Position numbers and translations under genes: made by a program. Positions 6,050 to 9,932 of a stretch of 9,932 nt of DNA are shown here, piece by piece. The notes under the pieces were generated by a model. It saw only the letters and a program-made list of their open reading frames with translations, did no database searches and was not told the origin of the DNA. The stretch covers positions 1 through 9,932 of the forward strand of contig JAUHYS010000062.1 of the NCBI GenBank assembly GCA_030426445.1, in the 5' to 3' direction. Each line of letters opens with the position of its first letter. The first letter of the stretch is position 1. Source of the stretch: a bacterium (GTDB taxonomy: Bacteria > UBA10199 > DSSB01).

Positions 6050-6244
6050 TTAAACCTTATCCGCTTTTTGTTTTTTTATAGTGAGAACTCTCGCGATATC
6101 TTTTTTCACCTCACTAATACGGTGGTTCTTCTCCAACTGACCTGTTGACCGTTTCATTTTTAGACCAATCAATTCTTCTTTAAGCTCTTTTTCAAAGTTT
6201 ATTAACTCTGGCAGACTTTTTTCCCTTATTTCGTTAGGCGTCAC
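6050..6244 (-). CDS. rpmC: 50S ribosomal protein L29
   Basis: L29 sits near the tunnel exit beside L23, where trigger factor and SRP bind. The 64 residues fit the family's two-helix hairpin: NEIREKSLPELINFEKELKE as helix one, then LIGLKMKRSTGQLEKNHRISEVKKDIARVLTIKKQ covering the loop and helix two. The start is GTG, located inside the rplP end, giving an 11-base overlap with rplP. A strong GGGAGG SD (6251-6256) lies 6 bases upstream, which decides this start. Overlap plus SD inside the upstream gene implies translational coupling with L16. It is the second GTG start in the window, with rplE. Confidence 0.97.
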   Translation of the reverse strand: MTPNEIREKSLPELINFEKELKEELIGLKMKRSTGQLEKNHRISEVKKDIARVLTIKKQKADKV

Positions 6245-6656
6245 GGTAATCCTCCCGAGTCACAATTTTAGTACGTAATGGTAATTTATGTTGAGCTAGT
6301 TTTAAAGCCTCAGTTGCCAGCTCCAGCCCTACGCCTTCCATCTCAAAAAGAATACGCCCTGGCTTTATCACAGCAACCCATTCTTCAACACTACCTTTCC
6401 CTTTACCCATTCGAGTCTCAAGGGGTTTTTTTGTAATGGGTTTATCTGGAAAAATTCTTATCCAGACTTTTCCTCCTCGTTTAATACAACGAGTAATTGC
6501 AATTCGACTTGCTTCGATTTGCCTTGAGGTAATCCACCCACACTCTAAAGCTTGAATTGCAAAATCACCAAAGTCCAGATTACATCCTCGATAAGCTCTG
6601 CCACGCATGCGACCTTTTTGTTGCTTTCGATATTTAGTTTTTTTAGGCATTAACAT
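6234..6656 (-). CDS. rplP: 50S ribosomal protein L16
   Basis: L16 organises the A-site tRNA corridor near the peptidyl-transferase centre and helps late 50S assembly. The 140 residues are of family length. The start MLMPKKTKYRKQQKGRMRG parallels E. coli MLQPKRTKFRK. Further blocks are FGDFAIQALECGWITSRQIE, ASRIAITRCIKRGGKVWIRIFP, TKKPLETRMGKGKGSVEEWV and the C-terminal LATEALKLAQHKLPLRTKIV. Two ATGs are two codons apart. The first, with AAAGGA about 8 bases upstream and the E. coli-like MLxPK start, is preferred. The gap to rpsC is 17 bases. The end overlaps rpmC by 11 bases. Confidence 0.98.
   Translation of the reverse strand: MLMPKKTKYRKQQKGRMRGRAYRGCNLDFGDFAIQALECGWITSRQIEASRIAITRCIKRGGKVWIRIFPDKPITKKPLETRMGKGKGSVEEWVAVIKPGRILFEMEGVGLELATEALKLAQHKLPLRTKIVTREDYRDA
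6251..6256 (-). promoter_or_regulatory. Shine-Dalgarno deciding the GTG start of rpmC
   Basis: The minus strand reads GGGAGG, six bases before the GTG of rpmC and inside the rplP coding region. Its strength and spacing support the overlapping GTG as the true start rather than a later codon. Confidence 0.75.
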
Positions 6657-6673
6657 GTAGTAAGTCCTTTTTC

Positions 6674-7339
6674 TTAAGCCAACTGTTGAAGAGCAGGAGA
6701 AGATTTGCCTAAAATTTCTCCTTTAAAGATCCACACCTTGACCCCAATAATTCCATAAGTCGTATTCGCTTCTGCAAAGCCGAAATCGATATCTGCCCTT
6801 AGAGTATGTAGAGGCACTCGACCCTCCCTATACCATTCGGTTCTCGCAATTTCAGCTCCCCCCAGCCTTCCAGAAACCATAATTTTAATCCCTTTTGCCC
6901 CAAACTTTAGAGTGGATTGAACTGCTTTTTTCATGGCACGACGGAAAGCTACTCGGCGCTCAAGTTGCATAGCAATATTCTCTGAAACAAGTTGCGCTTC
7001 TAGTTCTGCCTTACGAATTTCATGAATATCTAAGAATACCTCGCTTCCACTGACTTTTTGAAGTTCTGCCCTGAGCGAATCAATTCCAGATCCTTTTTTT
7101 CCAATAACAAGTCCTGGTCGTGCTGTATGAATAACTATTTTTACTTTTTTGGCAGCACGCTCTACCACAATTTTTGAGATTCCAGTTGAACGAAGCTTCT
7201 CCTTGACTTTATTTCTAAAAAATAAATCTTCATGCAGGTATTTTGCATACTTTTTTTCGCGTGAATCCGCATACCATTTTGAAAGCCATGGCTTATTAAT
7301 ACCAATTCTAAAACCAATTGGATGTACTTTTTGTCCCAT
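6674..7339 (-). CDS. rpsC: 30S ribosomal protein S3
   Basis: S3 lines the mRNA entry pore of the small subunit with S4 and S5 and takes part in mRNA unwinding. The 221 residues are of family length. MGQKVHPIGFRIGI begins the N-terminal domain. The type-2 KH domain has its GxxG loop at residues 80-83 (GKKG) within RPGLVIGKKGSGI. The C-terminal domain shows QLERRVAFRRAMKKAV, whose basic residues match those implicated in helicase activity in E. coli, then GAKGIKIMVSGRLGGAEIAR and TEWYREGRVPLHTLRADIDF. It ends with the VKVWIFKGEIL block. The ATG lies 11 bases after the rplV stop, with GAGG close upstream (about 4 bases). The stop is TAA. Confidence 0.98.
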   Translation of the reverse strand: MGQKVHPIGFRIGINKPWLSKWYADSREKKYAKYLHEDLFFRNKVKEKLRSTGISKIVVERAAKKVKIVIHTARPGLVIGKKGSGIDSLRAELQKVSGSEVFLDIHEIRKAELEAQLVSENIAMQLERRVAFRRAMKKAVQSTLKFGAKGIKIMVSGRLGGAEIARTEWYREGRVPLHTLRADIDFGFAEANTTYGIIGVKVWIFKGEILGKSSPALQQLA

Positions 7340-7350
7340 ATTTCCTCAAT

Positions 7351-7686
7351 TTATTTTTCTGCTACAGTTACACATATATGACTGGTTTTTTTATTAATTC
7401 TTGATCCACTACCACGCGCTCGAGCTCTCCAACGCTTCAATATCGGCCCCTGGTCAACTGTTAATTTTTTTATAAAAAGATTATCTGTATCAACACTACC
7501 TTTTTGCTCTGCATTGGCTAAAGCAGATTTAAGAAGTTTAACAAAATCTCTCGCAACATGACGCTTATTAAATTTAAGAATTGCTAGAGCCTCTTCTACT
7601 TTACGACCTCGTATCATATTTGCCACCATCATGGCTTTTCTTGGAGCAACTCTCAAAAATTTAAATTTTGCACTTGATAAATTCAT
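7351..7686 (-). CDS. rplV: 50S ribosomal protein L22
   Basis: L22 spans the large subunit from the surface to the exit tunnel, where its long beta-hairpin forms part of the tunnel constriction with L4. The 111 residues fit the family (E. coli 110). Visible blocks are AKFKFLRVAPRKAMMVANMI and RGRKVEEALAILKFNKRHVA, then LLKSALANAEQ. The hairpin and end are LTVDQGPILKRWRARARGSG, SRINKKTSHICVTV. The hairpin tip RARARGSGSRI looks intact, with no sign of the deletions linked to macrolide resistance. The ATG follows the rpsS TAA after three bases, and AAAGG, 7 bases upstream, is within the last rpsS codons. The stop is TAA. Confidence 0.98.
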   Translation of the reverse strand: MNLSSAKFKFLRVAPRKAMMVANMIRGRKVEEALAILKFNKRHVARDFVKLLKSALANAEQKGSVDTDNLFIKKLTVDQGPILKRWRARARGSGSRINKKTSHICVTVAEK

Positions 7687-7689
7687 GTT

Positions 7690-7965
7690 TTAACCTTTTG
7701 TTTTACGATCACCTGCATGCTGATGAAAAGTACGTGTTGTAGCAAATTCTCCTAATTTATGACCTACCATATTTTCTGTCACAAAAACTGGAATAAACTT
7801 TCTTCCATTATGAACTGCAAATGTTAATCCGACAAAATCAGGTGTAATTAAAGAACGACGAGACCAAGTTTTTATGACCTTTTTTCCCTTTTGTTCAGAT
7901 ATATTTTCAACTTTTCTAAGCAATGATTCGTCAACGAAGGGGCCTTTTTTTGTAGATCTCGGCAT
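7690..7965 (-). CDS. rpsS: 30S ribosomal protein S19
   Basis: S19 is in the small-subunit head, pairs with S13 and contacts the A-site tRNA and bridge B1. The 91 residues are of family length. MPRSTKKGPFVDESLLRKV starts it, followed by KTWSRRSLITPDFVGLTFAV and HNGRKFIPVFVTENMVGHKL. The end is GEFATTRTFHQHAGDRKTKG. These are near-invariant S19 segments. The ATG has AGGA 11 bases upstream in the 34-base gap after rplB. It is followed by rplV after three bases, so the two are probably coupled. Nothing unusual is seen. Confidence 0.98.
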   Translation of the reverse strand: MPRSTKKGPFVDESLLRKVENISEQKGKKVIKTWSRRSLITPDFVGLTFAVHNGRKFIPVFVTENMVGHKLGEFATTRTFHQHAGDRKTKG

Positions 7966-7999
7966 AAATTTAACTTTCCTAAAATCTTAAATAGTTAAC

Positions 8000-8833
8000 C
8001 TAATATTTTTTTCTACGGTCTCTGACAATAAATTTTTGAGTACGTTTATTTTTTCTAGTCTTATAACCTTTAGCTGGAGTTCCCCATGGACTCGAAGGGT
8101 GGTTACCCCCCTTACCTTTTGCCTCACCCCCTCCATGAGGGTGGTCTACAGGGTTCATAACCATTCCACGTACTGTAGGTCGAACTCCCAACCATCTTCT
8201 TCTCCCAGCTTTTCCATAACTAATATTTTCATGCTGAGCATTCCCTATTTCTCCAATTGTAGCCATGCATGCTAGCAAGACTTTTCTCACTTCACCTGAA
8301 GGCAGTTTTATCTGTGCATACTTGCCTTCTTTTGCCATAAGCTGAATGCTTGTACCTGCACTTCTTGCTAATTGCCCTCCTTTACCCACTCTCAGCTCAA
8401 CATTATGAATATTTGTACCTACTGGTATGGCTTTGAGTGGCAAAGCGTTCCCTGGTTGAATTTCCGCTGTCTCCGAAGCAAGTAACTCGTCCCCTACTTT
8501 TAAACCTTTTGGAGCCAAAATATATTTTTTATCGCCGTCTATGTAATGCAGTAATGCAATTCGCGCGGTACGATTGGGGTCATACTGAATTGAAGCAACT
8601 TTTGCTGGAACTCCCTTTTTCTTCCCTCGCTTAAAATCGATTATACGATATTTTTTTTTATGGCCCCCTCCTATATGACGAGTGGTAATACGACCATTAT
8701 TATTTCGCCCTCCAGTTCGCTCTAATTTAGAGAGCAGTTTTTTTTCAACCTTTGCACCTGTTAGTTCAGAAAAGTCTGCGCTCGTCATTCCACGGAGGCC
8801 AGGGGTTCTTGGGTTATACGCTCGGTTAGCCAT
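8000..8833 (-). CDS. rplB: 50S ribosomal protein L2
   Basis: L2 is a large, highly conserved protein by the peptidyl-transferase centre that helps subunit association and tRNA binding. The 277 residues are full length. The order is conserved: N-terminal AYNPRTPGLRGMTSADF, the GGRNNNGRITTRHIGGGHKK motif, RIIDFKRGKKKGVPAKVASI and a central SH3-like domain with YDPNRTARIALLHYIDGDKK. The C-terminal GVRPTVRGMVMNPVDHPHGG contains the essential histidine, H231 here, corresponding to H229 of E. coli. The tail is GYKTRKNKRTQKFIVRDRRK. The ATG lies two bases after the rplW stop with AAGG 9 bases upstream. An A9 run (8651-8659) encodes the conserved KKK. The stop is TAG. Confidence 0.98.
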   Translation of the reverse strand: MANRAYNPRTPGLRGMTSADFSELTGAKVEKKLLSKLERTGGRNNNGRITTRHIGGGHKKKYRIIDFKRGKKKGVPAKVASIQYDPNRTARIALLHYIDGDKKYILAPKGLKVGDELLASETAEIQPGNALPLKAIPVGTNIHNVELRVGKGGQLARSAGTSIQLMAKEGKYAQIKLPSGEVRKVLLACMATIGEIGNAQHENISYGKAGRRRWLGVRPTVRGMVMNPVDHPHGGGEAKGKGGNHPSSPWGTPAKGYKTRKNKRTQKFIVRDRRKKY

Positions 8834-8835
8834 CT

Positions 8836-9123
8836 TTATACACCTTCAAAAAAATCTATTTTATTGCCCTCTTTGAGAGTCACAAAAGCCTTTTTATAAT
8901 TAGAACGCTTACCAAAACTCTTACCGACCCTTTTTAACTTACCTCTTACAATAAGGGTTCTAACTTGCTCCACATTAACTCTAAACAGAGACTCTACCGC
9001 GCTAGCAATTTGATATTTTGAAGCACGGCGGTCGACTTCGAATAAATACTGACGACTTGTCTCTCTAAGCAAAGTACTTTTTTCAGTAATGAGAGGTTTT
9101 TTTATTATTTGATAAAATTCCAT
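8836..9123 (-). CDS. rplW: 50S ribosomal protein L23
   Basis: L23 is at the polypeptide exit and is the main docking site for trigger factor and the signal recognition particle. The 95 residues fit the family. Landmarks are IIKKPLITEKSTLLRETSRQ at the start, YLFEVDRRASKYQIASAVES, LFRVNVEQVRTL and the basic loop KLKRVGKSFGKRSNYKKAFV, ending in KEGNKIDFFEGV. The ATG lies 12 bases after the rplD stop. No SD is visible in that gap (an A/T-rich TGAAATTAAATT), so translation may depend on ribosomes finishing rplD. The stop TAA is two bases before the rplB ATG. Confidence 0.97.
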   Translation of the reverse strand: MEFYQIIKKPLITEKSTLLRETSRQYLFEVDRRASKYQIASAVESLFRVNVEQVRTLIVRGKLKRVGKSFGKRSNYKKAFVTLKEGNKIDFFEGV

Positions 9124-9135
9124 AATTTAATTTCA

Positions 9136-9762
9136 CTATACTAGATGAAGTTTTTGGTAGATTTTATTTAAAGCACTCTCAGTGACTAACAAAAATTCAT
9201 GATTCAGCAAATCATAAACATTTAACTCCTCTACAGTTTGAAGACTGCAAAATGGCAAATTACGGATAGAGAGTCTTATATTTATATTATCATTTTCAGC
9301 AACCAAAACAGCAGACTTGACACCAAGAGATTTAAAAAAGTCACTAGCTTTCTTTGTAGAAGGCTTTTCCCAGTTAAGATCTTCTACTAGTTTAAATGCA
9401 TTTTCTTTAAATTTAAGTGCAAATACAGATTGCAATGCACTACGACGAGCTGCTTTGGGAAGCCTATAACCGTAATCGCGTGGACTTGGACCAAATGCCA
9501 CTCCTCCACCCCTAAAAGTAGGTACTTTTTTAGAACCATGCCTTGCACGACCTGTACCTTTCTGACGATAGATTTTTTTTGTCGAGCCAGAGACTTGACC
9601 TCTCGTTTTGACAGAATGAGTACCCGTTCTCTTACTAGCTAAAAAGGCATTAACGGCATAGTAGAGCAAACCACGACGCACTGGACCGCTAATCAGCTTT
9701 TTTTCTAAGCTAATTTTTTTTAGCTCTTCCCCGTTTTCTCGATGTAAAACCAAATCATTCAT
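9136..9762 (-). CDS. rplD: 50S ribosomal protein L4
   Basis: L4 is an early-assembly protein whose internal loop reaches the exit tunnel near L22. In E. coli it also shuts down the S10 operon by binding its leader. The 208 residues are of family length. The tunnel loop carries KTRGQVSGSTKKIYRQKGTG at residues 52-71 and RARHGSKKVPTFRGGGVAFG after it, followed by the PRDYGYRLPKAARRSALQSV helix. The C-terminal Rossmann-like half is more divergent, with an IRNLPFCSLQTVEELNVYDL segment. The ATG is 45 bases after the rplC stop. The SD is weak (GAG 8 bases upstream). An A8 run at 9573-9580 encodes part of the loop. The S10 leader where L4 would act is outside the window. Confidence 0.97.
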   Translation of the reverse strand: MNDLVLHRENGEELKKISLEKKLISGPVRRGLLYYAVNAFLASKRTGTHSVKTRGQVSGSTKKIYRQKGTGRARHGSKKVPTFRGGGVAFGPSPRDYGYRLPKAARRSALQSVFALKFKENAFKLVEDLNWEKPSTKKASDFFKSLGVKSAVLVAENDNINIRLSIRNLPFCSLQTVEELNVYDLLNHEFLLVTESALNKIYQKLHLV

Positions 9763-9807
9763 TGTAAAATCTCAGAATTCTATATTAATTATTTAATTTA
9801 TTTTATA

Positions 9808-9932
9808 TTAAGCTGCTGTTTCTTTAGAATTTTTACCATCTATTTTTAAAATTCGCTCAATAAAATTTTCTTGATTTAAACTTTTAACACAAACTAATGA
9901 CCCTATTGCCCCTGGAACGCCCCCTTGAACAA
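9808..9932 (-). CDS. rplC: 50S ribosomal protein L3, C-terminal 40 residues (starts outside window)
   Basis: L3 is one of the first proteins to assemble on 23S rRNA and reaches to the peptidyl-transferase centre. The window holds only its end. In the frame that begins with two leftover bases, the protein reads VQGGVPGAIGSLVCVK, which fits the L3 C-terminal KGAVPGAxGSxLxVK pattern. After this, 24 more residues (SLNQENFIERILKIDGKNSK and then ETAA) continue to a TAA at 9808. Most L3 proteins end within a few residues of the VxK segment, so this is a C-terminal extension. Its position directly before rplD is the standard S10 order. The next 45 bases (9763-9807) are very AT-rich and hold no clear promoter or hairpin. 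Confidence 0.93.
   Translation of the reverse strand, partial: VQGGVPGAIGSLVCVKSLNQENFIERILKIDGKNSKETAA

Noticed and set aside
6645..6656. Starting L16 at the second ATG, two codons downstream
   Set aside because: The first ATG has the better SD spacing and gives MLxPK, as in E. coli L16.

Overview
This window is the core of a bacterial ribosomal-protein gene cluster. It covers most of the S10 operon joined to the spc operon, all read from the minus strand, so transcription runs from high to low coordinates. I see 22 genes: the 3' end of rplC (L3), 19 complete ribosomal-protein genes, a complete secY, and the 5' part of adk (adenylate kinase). Every recognised gene lies on the minus strand. 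I see no RNA genes, mobile elements, CRISPR arrays or long repeats, and no gene-free stretch longer than 81 bases.

Organism: the gene order rplC-rplD-rplW-rplB-rpsS-rplV-rpsC-rplP-rpmC-rpsQ-rplN-rplX-rplE-rpsN-rpsH-rplF-rplR-rpsE-rpmD-rplO-secY-adk is the classic bacterial one. The DNA is AT-rich, with many AAA lysine codons and A8-A9 runs on the coding strand. S14 is the short zinc-ribbon form, rpmD is present, and adk directly follows secY. Together with the SecY N-terminus and its conserved blocks, this looks most like the former Deltaproteobacteria in the broad sense (Desulfobacterota, Myxococcota, Bdellovibrionota, SAR324 types). That placement is from memory of family sequences and is low confidence; only 'bacterium, AT-rich' is secure.

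Layout in order of transcription: the S10-operon part runs from 9932 to 5778 (L3 end, L4, L23, L2, S19, L22, S3, L16, L29, S17). The spc part runs from 5748 to 267 (L14, L24, L5, S14, S8, L6, L18, S5, L30, L15, SecY), with adk starting at 265 and running off the window. The S17-L14 junction, where E. coli has an operon boundary, is only 29 bases here with no visible terminator or promoter. Most gaps are 1 to 45 bases. Two junctions share a base (TAATG: L14/L24 and L18/S5), and L16/L29 overlap by 11 bases. The two widest gaps are L30-L15 (66 bases) and L15-secY (81 bases).

How the genes work together: the products build the large and small ribosomal subunits in stoichiometric amounts. SecY forms the membrane channel that takes nascent chains from those ribosomes, and Adk balances adenine nucleotides.

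I found no previously undescribed system. The window is ordinary housekeeping DNA. The points worth a look are small: a near-identical 18-base ribosome-binding block before rplE and rplO, C-terminal tails on L3 and L30, a possibly near-leaderless secY start, and an unusual Cys-Leu-Ser where L5 normally carries glycines.
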